From Rhodopirellula sp. SM50 (GTDB lineage: Bacteria; Planctomycetota; Planctomycetia; Pirellulales; Pirellulaceae): a stretch of DNA of 64,000 nucleotides. The position numbers were made by a program, and so were the translations under genes. Below are positions 46,969 to 57,658 of this stretch, piece after piece. Below the pieces are notes generated by a model, which made no database searches, had not been told where the DNA came from, and saw nothing but the letters and a program-made list of their open reading frames with translations. The DNA lies in contig NZ_NTFY01000070.1 of the NCBI RefSeq assembly GCF_002289565.1, positions 39,587-103,586 on the forward strand. The letters are read 5' to 3'. Every line of letters begins with the position of its first letter. The stretch's first letter is position 1.

Positions 46969-48075
46969 ATGGTCTCTCCACTTCATCCTCGACAACGATT
47001 GCTGATGGGGCCCGGCCCCAGCACCGTGCCGGCACGTATTTTGCAAGCGATCTCCGCTCCCACACTCGGGCACCTCGATCCCCAATACATCGGGTACATG
47101 GATGAGACCTGCGAGATGATTCGACAGGTCTACCGTACCCAAAACGCACTCACCTTTCCCGTCTCGGGGACTGGAATGGCCGGAATGGAAGCGATTCTGG
47201 TCAATTTGTTGGAACCCGGCGACGAAGCGATCGTGATGATCAACGGGGTTTTCGGCGGCCGCATGAAAGACAACATGGAGCGTTGCGGCGCGACCGTCCA
47301 TGCCGTCGAGATCCCCTGGGGCAAATCGTTCACGCTGGACCAATTCGCCGAAGCCGTTGCGGCTCACCCCAAGGCCAAACTGCTGGGGGTGGTCCACGCC
47401 GAAACCTCCACCGGTGCCCTGCAAGACCTCAGCGGCGTCGGTGAGTTGTTGCACGACGCCGGCATGCTATTCGCCGTCGACGCGGTCACCTCCCTGGGCG
47501 GCCACGACCTTCGGGTCGACGAGTGGGGCATCGACGCAATTTATTCCGGAACGCAAAAGTGCCTCTCCTGTCCACCCGGGTTGTCTCCCGTCTCGTTCTC
47601 CGACCGCGCGATCGAGCGGATCGAGTCCCGATCGACCAAGTCTCAATCCTGGTACTTGGACGTTTCGATGTTAAAAAACTATTACACCGGCGGCGGCGGG
47701 CGGGCGTATCACCACACCGCGCCGATCAACATGGTTTACGCGCTCCGCGAAGCCCTGGCGATCGTTTTGGAAGAAGGCCTGGAGGCACGCATCGCACGCC
47801 ACCGTGAAATGCACGAGCTACTCCGCGAGGGGCTGCAAAAGCTGGGGCTGTGTTACATCCCGGATCATTCGCTGTGCACGCTCAATTGCGTCACGGTTCC
47901 CGAAGGCGTCGACGAAGCCGCCATCCGGCGACGCCTGCTCGAAGAGTTTGATATCGAGATCGGCGGCGGTCTGGGGGTGTTCGCCGGCAAAGCATGGCGA
48001 ATCGGGTTGATGGGCGAATCGGCTTCCAAAAAGAATGTGCTGACCTTGCTGGCTGCGTTGGAAGCGTGTCTTTAG
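46969..48075 (+). CDS. Class V aminotransferase, alanine/serine--glyoxylate type
   Basis: The protein is 368 aa. It opens with LLMGPGPSTVPARIL and contains TLGHLDPQY, GTGMAGMEA and the PLP-lysine region YSGTQKCLSCPPGLSPVSFS, with Lys197 the likely Schiff-base residue. These match alanine-glyoxylate and serine-glyoxylate aminotransferases, which turn glyoxylate into glycine. The three glycolate oxidase genes that follow make glyoxylate, supporting that role. The amino donor cannot be read from sequence. Confidence 0.92.
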   Translation: MVSPLHPRQRLLMGPGPSTVPARILQAISAPTLGHLDPQYIGYMDETCEMIRQVYRTQNALTFPVSGTGMAGMEAILVNLLEPGDEAIVMINGVFGGRMKDNMERCGATVHAVEIPWGKSFTLDQFAEAVAAHPKAKLLGVVHAETSTGALQDLSGVGELLHDAGMLFAVDAVTSLGGHDLRVDEWGIDAIYSGTQKCLSCPPGLSPVSFSDRAIERIESRSTKSQSWYLDVSMLKNYYTGGGGRAYHHTAPINMVYALREALAIVLEEGLEARIARHREMHELLREGLQKLGLCYIPDHSLCTLNCVTVPEGVDEAAIRRRLLEEFDIEIGGGLGVFAGKAWRIGLMGESASKKNVLTLLAALEACL

Positions 48076-48141
48076 TCACTGATGATTGCACGCTTCCTCG
48101 CAACCCCCGAGGTGGTTGATTCACACAGCAGACGACTTGCG

Positions 48142-48177
48142 ATCAGCCGTTTCGTGCTAAGGCGAACCGGCTGATGG
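48142..48177. repeat. Short copy of the ATCAGCCG palindrome
   Basis: ATCAGCCGTTTCG and its near complement CGAACCGGCTGAT face each other; related to 1-30 and 41902-41984. Confidence 0.6.
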
Positions 48178-48237
48178 GAACGATGACCGGCGGACTGGCG
48201 TAAGCTTTAGGCGACCAACATTGGCGCTGACAGAGTT

Positions 48238-48302
48238 AGCGGAACGGCGCGAGCCGTCCGGTTTCAGCGTGAAAGACCGGAGGGCTCGCGCCCTGCCGCT
48301 AA
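48238..48302. repeat. GGCGCGAGCCCTCC-family palindrome
   Basis: TTAGCGGAACGGCGCGAGCC and GGCTCGCGCCCTGCCGCTAA form an imperfect stem, matching the inner arms at 18248-18320. It lies in the 354-base gap before glcD, which otherwise shows nothing. Confidence 0.75.
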
Positions 48303-48429
48303 CAAAAAGAACTCCGTTAGATCAAACTACCTGGCATCGGACCCGCGCCCATTGGCTGCTGAGCGATCCGCGGCCAAAACAAACAGTTCTAACAATTCCC
48401 CCCCACTCCCTCCCAACGGTTTGATTGTC

Positions 48430-49867
<1,438 letters not shown>

Positions 49868-49875
<8 letters not shown>

Positions 49876-51037
49876 ACTCGTCGACGTCGAAACGGTCGCA
49901 GCCTTGCAGGAGTTGGTCCGCCACAGCGAATCGATTCTGGTCGTCGGCAATCGCACCAAGCCGGCGCTTTCGTCGGTCGCTGCGCCGACACAACTTGTCA
50001 CCACGCGATCGCTCTCAGGGATCATCGAATACGAACCGTCGGAGTTCACGTTCACCGCCCTGGCGGGAACGACGCTGGCCGAAATCAATGCGGCCCTGGC
50101 GGCGAAAAACCAGTACCTGCCGTTCGATCCCTTCTTGACCGCGACAGATGCGACGGCTGATGGCAACGAATCGGCTGGGGCGGGCGCGACGGCTGGGGCG
50201 GGCGCGACGATCGCCGGCACGCTGGCAGTCGGGCTGAGTGGTCCTGGTCGACATCGCTACGGCGGCGTCCGCGACTTTGTCTTGGGCGCCCAATTCGTCG
50301 CCGGCGATGGAAGCCTGATCCAGTCCGGTGGGAAAGTCGTCAAGAACGCCGCCGGATTCGACATCCCGAAACTGCTGGTCGGCAGCTGTGGCCGCTTGGG
50401 CGCGATCACCGCGCTGACCTTCAAAGTCTTCCCACGGCCTGTTGAATTCCACACCTATCAACTGCAATCCGCCGACCACGAAGAAGCCGCGCGGCTGATC
50501 GCTGCCCTGGCGGGAGGCCGATGGGAACTCGACGCGATCGACTACCGATCCGAGTCCCGTTCGATCTGGGTCCGCATCGGTGCTGCCAAACCCGTCTGTG
50601 ATGCGATCGCGACAGACATCAGCCGCTCTCTCCAAACGCACACCGTCGAACCGATGACCGATGAACAAGCCGTCCAGTCGTGGGCACCGCTGATGCAGCT
50701 TCGCTTTGGCGGATCGAATCGACGCTGCATCGTCAAGATTCCGATGGTCCTGCAACAGATGCAGCAACTGGCAACGTGGTGTGACGACCGTCGCGACAAA
50801 GTCTCCTTGCACGCCAGTGTTGCCGGCAGCATTGGCTGGCTAGCCGTCGCCGACGACACGCTCGCAGACGTTGATTCGTTCTTGGTGGACGCGTCGATGA
50901 CCGGATTGGTCATCCGCGGCGATCAGGAATCAACCGGTCGTTGGCGGTTGGGCACCCGACGCTCCGCCCCGATTGACCAGAAAATCAAAGACGCGATGGA
51001 CCCGCCAGGGCGTTTCCCCAACCTGGGAGGTGAATGA
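49868..51037 (+). CDS. glcE: Glycolate oxidase subunit GlcE
   Basis: The protein is 389 aa with a GTG start inside the glcD end. It is a second, shorter FAD-binding PCMH protein ([66 protein letters not shown]). It lacks the FAD-oxidase C-terminal metal site of GlcD. A run of Gly/Ala ([14 protein letters not shown]) interrupts the domain near residue 100 and is unlike most GlcE. It is coupled to glcF by a four-base overlap. Confidence 0.92.
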
Positions 51038-52308
51038 TGCGACACGAGATCAAAACGTCCCAGCACGGTCCGATGGGCCAGACGATGGCCGACGCGGTGA
51101 GCACCTGTGTGCACTGTGGTTTTTGTTTGTCGGCCTGCCCGACGTATCAAGAGCTGGGGCGCGAGACGGATTCCCCCCGCGGCCGAATCATTTTGATGAA
51201 GGAGGTGCTCGAAGGTTCGTTGCCGATCGAGACCGCGGCTCCGCACATCGACGCCTGCCTGGGGTGCCTGGCCTGCGTCCCGGCTTGCCCTTCGGAAGTG
51301 CCCTACGGTGATTTGATCAGCCCGTTTCGAGCCATCCAAGAATCCAAACGTCGCCGCACGCTCGCTGATCGTTTCAAACGCACGCTGGCTCAGTGGACGC
51401 TTCCCTATCCGAAACGGTTCCGCTTGGCAGCCCTCTCCGGGCGATTGGTTAAACCGCTTGCGCGATGGATGCCAGGTCCGATTCGAGTGATGCTGGATCT
51501 GCTGCCCGAATCGCTGCCCGAGGCGGCGCCGCTGCGTGAAGTCTACCCGGCGATCGGCGAACAACGCGGACGCGTGGCATTGTTGGCCGGCTGCGCCCAA
51601 ACGGTGTTGGATCCCGACATCAACGCGGCGACCATCGAAGTGCTCAACCGAAACGGGATCGAAGTGATCGTCCCGAAGTCGCAAGGGTGCTGCGGAGCGC
51701 TGTCGTGGCACGTCGGGAATCTGCAGCAAGCACAGAAATTCGCCAAGCGGAATCTGGACGCGTTTGCCGGCGACATCGATGCGATCGTGACCAACGCCGC
51801 CGGTTGCGGCAGCGGGCTGCACGAATACGGTTTGATCTTCAAGGGGACACCGGATGAAGCCCGTGCGGTGGAGTTTACCAAAAAGGTTTGTGACGTTTCG
51901 GTGTACCTGACCGGGCTCGGCGAGCTAGCACCGTTTCCAGCGTCTGCGGCACCGCAGACGGTCGCTTATCACGACGCCTGTCACTTGGCCAATGCCCAAG
52001 GGGTTCGGTCGCAGCCGAGACGTTTGTTGGAACGAGTGCCCGGGTTGACGTTGGTGGAGATCGCCGACGGGCACCTGTGTTGCGGTTCGGCCGGAACCTA
52101 CAACATCGACCAGCCCGAGATCGCCGATTCACTCGGTCGCCAAAAAGCGGACAATGTGATGGCAACTGACGCGGACGTGGTGGCGATGGGCAACATCGGT
52201 TGCTTGACCCAGATCGCCAACCATCTGCGCCGCCGCGGGTCACCGATCCGGCCCCGACACACGATGCAAATCCTCCGCGACGCCTACCAAGCCTCGCCGT
52301 CGAGGTAA
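51037..52308 (+). CDS. glcF: Glycolate oxidase iron-sulfur subunit GlcF
   Basis: The protein is 423 aa. ATGs occur at 51034 and 51037; the second lies six bases after GGGAGG and is preferred. Two 4Fe-4S ferredoxin motifs are present, CVHCGFCLSACP and CLGCLACVPACP. Two CCG domains follow, with GCCGALSWH and LCCGSAGTYNI plus a CHLANAQGV. It carries electrons from the flavin subunits to the respiratory chain. Confidence 0.95.
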   Translation: MRHEIKTSQHGPMGQTMADAVSTCVHCGFCLSACPTYQELGRETDSPRGRIILMKEVLEGSLPIETAAPHIDACLGCLACVPACPSEVPYGDLISPFRAIQESKRRRTLADRFKRTLAQWTLPYPKRFRLAALSGRLVKPLARWMPGPIRVMLDLLPESLPEAAPLREVYPAIGEQRGRVALLAGCAQTVLDPDINAATIEVLNRNGIEVIVPKSQGCCGALSWHVGNLQQAQKFAKRNLDAFAGDIDAIVTNAAGCGSGLHEYGLIFKGTPDEARAVEFTKKVCDVSVYLTGLGELAPFPASAAPQTVAYHDACHLANAQGVRSQPRRLLERVPGLTLVEIADGHLCCGSAGTYNIDQPEIADSLGRQKADNVMATDADVVAMGNIGCLTQIANHLRRRGSPIRPRHTMQILRDAYQASPSR

Positions 52309-52369
52309 TAACATTCCGCCCCTCCCTACGCGCCCCATCATTCTGCCCCGAATCATTCTGCCATCCGCC

Positions 52370-52558
52370 TCGTGCCAAGGCTCCGCCTTGTCACGCAATG
52401 CACCTCAGGCTCCCGCCTCCCCACACCCGCCACCGCCGGCGTTGGCGTCAACGGGCTGAATTCATCGGCACTCCCGCGATTGAGCACCGCAGGGAAAATA
52501 AGTGGGATAGGCTTCCAGCCTGTCGATGCTGAACTGACAGGCAGGAAGCCTATCCCAC
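52370..52558. repeat. REP-like fragment and GGGATAGGCTTCCAGCC palindrome
   Basis: A single short palindrome GTGCCAAGGCTCCGCCTTGTCAC lies near 52372-52394. A full GGGATAGG-type hairpin lies at 52502-52558, with 22-23-base arms and one mismatch. They fill most of the 300-base gap after glcF. Confidence 0.8.
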
Positions 52559-52608
52559 ATCAACAGAGCCGACGGGCGTCACGATTCCTCGTCGGCGGCC
52601 CAAAGCCG

Positions 52609-52995
52609 CTATGCCCAGTCCTCGGCCGGCTCGACGTCATCCCCGTCCTCATCCTGCAGCCCGTCGTCCTCCAGGGATTCTTCTTCAAGAGCGAGGTTGA
52701 GGGCACGGAGGCGTGCGGCGACATCTCCCGCGGGCTGTTCGGGAGCGGATTCGCCGGCCGGATCTGCGGCGGGCTCGAGCCCCTTGAGGACTTCGGAGAG
52801 TTTGGCGTCCAGTTCGTCCAGCTTGTCCAACACATCGTCCTGGCGCCGTTCCAGTTCCCCCAGCAATCCCCCCGGTTGCGACTCAGCGGGTTCGTCGTCG
52901 AAGTGATGCGGGGGGACGGCCATCGGCGAAAACTTTCGATGCGGGGACAAGGGATCTGGCAAAGCGAGCGAACGAAGCGGTCGCACCGTTGCCAT
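52609..52995 (-). CDS. Small acidic protein with short coiled coil, unknown
   Basis: The protein is 128 aa from ATG 52995, or 104 aa from ATG 52923 (MAVPPHHFDDEPAES), which may be the better start. No Shine-Dalgarno is clear for either. A helical segment (LGELERRQDDVLDKLDELDAKLSEVLKGLEP) precedes an acidic tail (EEESLEDDGLQDEDGDDVEPAED). No family is recognised. Confidence 0.55.
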   Translation of the reverse strand: MATVRPLRSLALPDPLSPHRKFSPMAVPPHHFDDEPAESQPGGLLGELERRQDDVLDKLDELDAKLSEVLKGLEPAADPAGESAPEQPAGDVAARLRALNLALEEESLEDDGLQDEDGDDVEPAEDWA

Positions 52996-53391
52996 CGGAC
53001 GAAACGGGGAGGGATCGTTCGTGCCGCTCCAAACAAACCAGTCAGCTCAACTGGGCAAAGATTGCCGGTTATCGGAGTTCTGCCGGATTTCCGGCGGACT
53101 GCCGGAGTGATGGGGAACCGCGGCGATGATTTGTGCGTTCCTGTCGCGCCCGCCGGCGAATCACCGGGGCGGCGGGGGAAAAATGCCAGAAACCGTGGGA
53201 AATCTGATCAATCCGAAAAGGATGGCCGTTGCGGGAGTGGTATGCCGATCGTTACACTCCCGCGTCTCTCAATTGGCCCCTGCGCGAAATCCACCCAAGT
53301 GTGGCTGACGGCACACTCTGGGGGGCCGATCTGGGTTTGGTAGCGATTCCAAGTCAAAATCAGAGGTTCTAACGATGCAGATGGAGAAACA
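52996..53391. other. rpsU leader region
   Basis: About 400 bases with no supported gene. The last 20 bases contain GGAG at 53383-53386, five bases before the rpsU ATG. No clear hairpin or repeat family is visible. Confidence 0.4.
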
Positions 53392-53586
53392 ATGGTTAAG
53401 TTGATGGTCCGTGACAGCGAAACAATCCAAGAGGCAGTCCGAAGATTCCGAAAATTGGTCGAACGCAGCGGAATCAAAAAAGAAATGCGTCGCCGCGAGC
53501 ATTACCAAAAACCCAGCGAGATTCGTCGCCGCCAGAAGATCCAGGCGGAGCGACGCAACAAGCGAGCCCGGATGCTCGGCCGCTAA
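53392..53586 (+). CDS. rpsU: 30S ribosomal protein bS21
   Basis: The protein is 64 aa, of normal length. [20 protein letters not shown] and the very basic C-terminus ([20 protein letters not shown]) match bS21, which helps mRNA binding in translation initiation. The ATG at 53392 follows GGAG by five bases. Confidence 0.93.
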   Translation: MVKLMVRDSETIQEAVRRFRKLVERSGIKKEMRRREHYQKPSEIRRRQKIQAERRNKRARMLGR

Positions 53587-53757
53587 GTGCGACCGCAAAA
53601 AACGTTGCCCGAATCGGCGGAATTCTGTCACCGCCCGGCAACTTTCGGTCGATCCGATCCATCACAACCCGGGCGCCAGCGGCGCGCCCACGGTCGATGC
53701 GAAACCCCGCGACCCCACGTCCGATACCGGTCCGAGGCACCCATCGCATCCCTCTAA

Positions 53758-53831
53758 GGGCGTTTAGCTCAGTTGGCTAGAGCACCTCGTTTACACCGAG
53801 GGGGTCGGCGGTTCGAGTCCGTCAACGCCCA
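53758..53831 (+). tRNA. tRNA-Val (anticodon UAC)
   Basis: 74 bases fold into a complete cloverleaf. The acceptor arms are GGGCGTT and AACGCCC, the D stem is GCTC/GAGC, the anticodon stem is CCTCG/CGAGG with loop TTTACAC (anticodon TAC), and the T stem is GGCGG/CCGTC with loop TTCGAGT. A37-like base A follows the anticodon. The CCA end is not encoded. Confidence 0.96.
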
Positions 53832-54703
53832 TTTCTAAGTCGTTTCCCAGCAACGACTTATGCCGCCAGTTCTGCGGGGCCCTACGACCGGAAATCATGG
53901 ATCCCTAAAGTGTAATTTCGCAGCGCATCGCCCTGGAGCAGCCGCCTCCCAAAACTGCTGCGAAGAGAAGGGAATCAAGTGTTGTGCACACACGCCCCGG
54001 CAAACGAGCCATTAGGTCGATGGGGCACTGGGCACTACTCCAATGCCGCGGCCAATCTGAAGGGAGGGCATCTCGGTGCTTGCGGATGCCGCGAGAATTG
54101 TCAGGGTGCAGAGGGGGCCAAATCGTGGATGCGGGATTGGGTGTATGGACGCTTTACCGAGAACCACGACACGCCGTCGAAGACGCGTTGGACCTAGCGG
54201 CCAACGAAGCGGATTGCGGCGAGGCCCACTCGAACGAAGACAAGCAAGTCTGCTTGAAATCTCGACAGCTTTCTTATATCTGATGGTCCCCTGAGCCTCA
54301 AAATCGAGAGTTGAGTCATATGCCAGCCCTTTGAATGAAGGAAAGGTAACGCTCGCAGCAGTGGTTGCCGCCAGCTTTCCCAAAGGCGAAATACGGATGC
54401 TGTAGCGTCCGTGATCGAAGCCTACGCCCAGAGAAATCGACGCATTACGACTCATCGTGTTCGAGACTGCATCGATTTGCAGGACCAGACCACGCTGCAT
54501 TGCAACTCCTGTGGCTCTTCGTCAACGCCCATAGCAGTTGGGACGCCGCCCCATCTAAATCCGAGACGAGTACGATCAACGCTGGGTTGTCCAACGCCAT
54601 CAAACGAACGACTCGCGGTACAGTCCCTGCCGACCGTGGCTACGTGTGGGACCTCCCGCTCCAATGACTTGCCATCGCTTGTTCGTTGCAGGAGAATGCG
54701 GGG
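53832..54703. other. Gap downstream of tRNA-Val, no supported gene
   Basis: About 870 bases. No reading frame has credible codon use, a start with a ribosome binding site, or a recognisable motif. A 13-base copy of the tRNA 3' end (CGTCAACGCCCAT) occurs at 54520-54532, 700 bases after the same bases in the tRNA (53820-53832), so this could be a small remnant of an integration event. Confidence 0.45.
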
Positions 54704-56458
54704 ATGAAGCACACCGCTCGGCTCGCCTGCGTCTCATTGTTGCTCTCGATCCTCTTCCTGGTCGCGCTGCCTGGGCATCGTTGCTTAGGGCAGATCAACG
54801 AGGCTCCATCGCACACCGAGGCGACCAACCCGGACGTACCTCCGGCAGAGCGCAGACGCCAGGAGCGCCGCGAGTTCCAGTCGCAGGAGTTGATGCTGGC
54901 CAAGTCGGGCTCCTGGTTCTTCAAGCCCGGCGAGACACCCCGCATCCTATGGCGCGACGCAGAGACGGTCAGGCTCCTCGGGTGCAAGCAACCTCTGCGC
55001 GTGCGCTGGTTCGACGCGACGCTCCGCGAGGCCGAGTCACCTGACGCGCCCGGGCGCTGGCTCGCATGGATCGAGGGCATCGCGCCCAATGGCACGCCGC
55101 TCCGTCGCTCGTTGACGTTCTATGGCTTACCCAAGCAGATAACCGGTTCGTTTTCGCCCGACCTGACCGTCGCGTTTCCCAACTTTCCTGGTCCCAAGGC
55201 ACCGACCGTTGTGGTGGAGCACGAAGCGGAAATCATCCGCCTGGCGAACGACATCGTCGTGAAGGCGGTCCTCGATAGCGAGAAGGGCGCGATCCTGGTA
55301 GCCGGAATCACGGAGGCCAAGCCACAGGGACGCCCGGCGCGATACGTCGAATCGGCCGCCGTGATGAACGACGACTGTCACTTGGCCTTGAAGCTGAAGG
55401 TGCAAGGATTGCAGGACAACGTGAGACGGTTGCGTCCACCTCGTCGCCGCGATCAGCCGGCAACGATGTTGCACCAGGGCACGGCCGCCGAGGCTGGCGT
55501 GATGCCCGACGCCAAGGCCCGGATCAACGCCGTGTGCCGGGCGTGGGCCGAGGACACTGCCGAGCCCTTTGTGACGCTTGTCGCGCGCCGCGGCGTGATC
55601 ATCACTCACGAGGCCTTCGGTTGCGACGCGAGCGGGCAGCCCATCGACCGCGACTACCGCTGCTCGGTCGCGTCGATCACGAAGACGGTCACCGGCATCC
55701 TGTTCAGCTTGTTTCTCGACCAGGGGCTGATCGAGCTAGACGATTCGCTGGCCACCGTCTTTCCAGACTATCCGAAGAACGACCCGCACGTCCCCACTTT
55801 CCGGCAGTGCTTCAACCACACCTCTGGACTGGCGGGCCTCGGTGAGTTCGGCGGCATGCGTAACCCGCAACTTGAAAACATCGTGCTCAACGGGATCGAC
55901 GTGAACCAGCCGGGCGTGAAGTATGCCTACAGCGGTTTGGGCTTCGAGCTGGCTGTGAAGGCGATGGAAATTGTCGCCGGCCAGAGCGCGGTGCGGCTTT
56001 ACGACGAGCACCTCTTCCGGCCCTTAGAGCTTGGCGACGTCCCGATCGGCAACGCCAGCTCTGCCGGCGAGTTCAGCGCAATCGAACTGGGCATCCTGGC
56101 CCAATGGGTGCTCAACCGCGGGAGCTACGGCCCACTGGAGTTCATCCGGCCAGCGACGTTCGAGCGTCTGATGCCCGAGCCGCTGCGTGTCGCGGATCGC
56201 GGGGGCTGGGAAAGGGAAGGGATCGGCATCCATTTCATGAGGCACCTCAAGCACGACGCCCCGCGGGGCTCGCAGCGCGACGAAGACCAACTGTTCGGCC
56301 CGCGCACCATCGGACACGGCTCCTTTTCCGGCTGCGTGCTCGTCATCGATCCCGACGCCCAGCTGATCATCACGCAGGTGCGTAAGCGGAGCGGCCCCCG
56401 CAGCGGTGAGTGGTCACCCAAGTTCTTCCGTACCATCGCCGCGGTGATGAAGAAATAG
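54704..56458 (+). CDS. Exported serine hydrolase, beta-lactamase class C-like, with unknown N-terminal domain
   Basis: The protein is 584 aa. The ATG at 54704 has AGGAG at 54690-54694. A signal peptide (LACVSLLLSILFLVALPG) is present. The C-terminal 300 residues form a beta-lactamase/PBP4*-like esterase domain: SITK with Ser324 and Lys327, a YSG at about 409-411 in place of YxN, and HGSFSG at about 538, a KTG-like element. About 250 residues before it (WFFKPGETPRILWRDAETVRLLG, FYGLPKQITGSF) match no family I know. Such enzymes hydrolyse esters or D-peptides; antibiotic resistance should not be assumed. Confidence 0.85.
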   Translation: MKHTARLACVSLLLSILFLVALPGHRCLGQINEAPSHTEATNPDVPPAERRRQERREFQSQELMLAKSGSWFFKPGETPRILWRDAETVRLLGCKQPLRVRWFDATLREAESPDAPGRWLAWIEGIAPNGTPLRRSLTFYGLPKQITGSFSPDLTVAFPNFPGPKAPTVVVEHEAEIIRLANDIVVKAVLDSEKGAILVAGITEAKPQGRPARYVESAAVMNDDCHLALKLKVQGLQDNVRRLRPPRRRDQPATMLHQGTAAEAGVMPDAKARINAVCRAWAEDTAEPFVTLVARRGVIITHEAFGCDASGQPIDRDYRCSVASITKTVTGILFSLFLDQGLIELDDSLATVFPDYPKNDPHVPTFRQCFNHTSGLAGLGEFGGMRNPQLENIVLNGIDVNQPGVKYAYSGLGFELAVKAMEIVAGQSAVRLYDEHLFRPLELGDVPIGNASSAGEFSAIELGILAQWVLNRGSYGPLEFIRPATFERLMPEPLRVADRGGWEREGIGIHFMRHLKHDAPRGSQRDEDQLFGPRTIGHGSFSGCVLVIDPDAQLIITQVRKRSGPRSGEWSPKFFRTIAAVMKK

Positions 56459-56933
56459 GCGTATCGCCCCGATGCCGGCGAGAATTCAAGCTCGAAGCCG
56501 CCGAGTGCGGCGTGCGACTCTCTTGCCACGGGTTCGAAGCACTGGATCTGAAAACCGCCTGCGGACCCAGGACACGCCCTCCTGGGCAACTCGGTACCGG
56601 CGTGTCATCGCGCCAGCGGCTGGGAAATTGGCGTCGTCAAATTGACACCTCTGCTGCGGAGGTCTCCGACACCGACGCACCGAAGCCTGTTGGGGAACCT
56701 GCATCGGTTGGTCCAACCGAGGCGCCGTAGCGTTGACGCGGCTCAGCTAATTTAGGGCATGCCATACGCCGTTCGCGTATCCATTGCCCCGTTCACCTTT
56801 CGGACTCTCCGCGTTTTGTACCGTCTCCTTGATATCGAAGCATTTGCGGGTGGAGAAATATTGATTGAGGACAGATAGGATATACTACTTTCTTCGGTAC
56901 CCCCTTTCGCGTCAAAGGTCAAGGACTTCATTC
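56459..56933. other. Gap without supported gene
   Basis: About 470 bases. Nothing but short open stretches is visible; the last 15 bases hold the ribosome binding site AAGGA of the next gene. Confidence 0.45.
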
Positions 56934-57128
56934 ATGGGTTGCAAGTATCAGATGCTGCTGGCATTTGGCTCGCTACTGGCTGCCGTAGGACTCAACGGAG
57001 AATTTGTTGGCATGGGAGGCTATGAGGAGGTCATCTCGATGGTTGTTGCGGCTGCGGGATTGAACCTCTGTTTCTGGACGATTGCTCGGATCAGCGTGGC
57101 AAACCAGCCCAGTCAAACGCCCGATTGA
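56934..57128 (+). CDS. Small two-helix membrane protein
   Basis: The protein is 64 aa. The ATG at 56934 follows AAGGA (56921-56925) by eight bases. Two hydrophobic segments (MLLAFGSLLAAVGLNG and ISMVVAAAGLNLCFWTIARI) are separated by a short polar loop. No family is recognised. Confidence 0.55.
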   Translation: MGCKYQMLLAFGSLLAAVGLNGEFVGMGGYEEVISMVVAAAGLNLCFWTIARISVANQPSQTPD

Positions 57129-57202
57129 ACGCACCTCGCTTATCGTGGATCCATGTCTGACCACTCCAAAGCGAGAACGCCACGACGATCCCCCGACCGT
57201 AG

Positions 57203-57601
57203 CGGGCTTCCGGCGTGCCCTGGTTAAGGCGTATCTTTGCAAACAATTTGCTGGACGAAATCCGAAAGTTTCGCACTCAAGCCCGCGACGTGGATCGTGA
57301 ACTCTCGATTCATCAGACCATGGAACAGTCGGCCTCCAGAGTGAATGAGTGGTTGGTTGCCTCTCAATCGAGTCCCAGCAACCAGGCGATGCGACGCGAG
57401 CGAGAATTGCGGCTTGCCAAGGCGATGTCTTGCCTACCTGCCGCGCAGCGAGAGGCAATCGAATTGCATCACCTGAAAGGATTACCGCTCGAAGAGATCG
57501 GCAAACGATTGAACCGAAACAAGGGAGTGGTCGCAGCTTTGATTTATCGGGGGACTATGCGGCTGAGGGAACTATTGAGCTCCAGCAGCGAATCCCATTG
57601 A
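57203..57601 (+). pseudogene. 5'-truncated ECF-type sigma factor
   Basis: The readable part starts with RASGVPWLRRIFANNLLDEIRKF, which is the end of region 2 in planctomycete ECF sigma factors, after a stop at 57200-57202. The region 4 helix-turn-helix is intact (CLPAAQREAIELHHLKGLPLEEIGKRLNRNKGVVAALIYRG). The first 60-70 residues, including the core-binding part of region 2, are missing upstream. A GTG at 57215 could start a 128 aa protein but it would lack promoter -10 recognition. It is most likely a remnant. Confidence 0.75.
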
Positions 57602-57658
57602 CGAAAACGGGAGAATGCCATCAGCGTTTCAAACAATCCCTACCATGCACCGGGTACT

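Noticed and set aside
54012..54500. 162-codon minus-strand frame after tRNA-Val
   Set aside because: No start signal or family motif, and the amino acid makeup drifts along the frame; treated as non-coding.
54704..56458. Antibiotic-resistance beta-lactamase
   Set aside because: YxN is replaced by YSG and the KTG position reads HGS, as in esterases and D-peptidases of the same fold; resistance is not supported.
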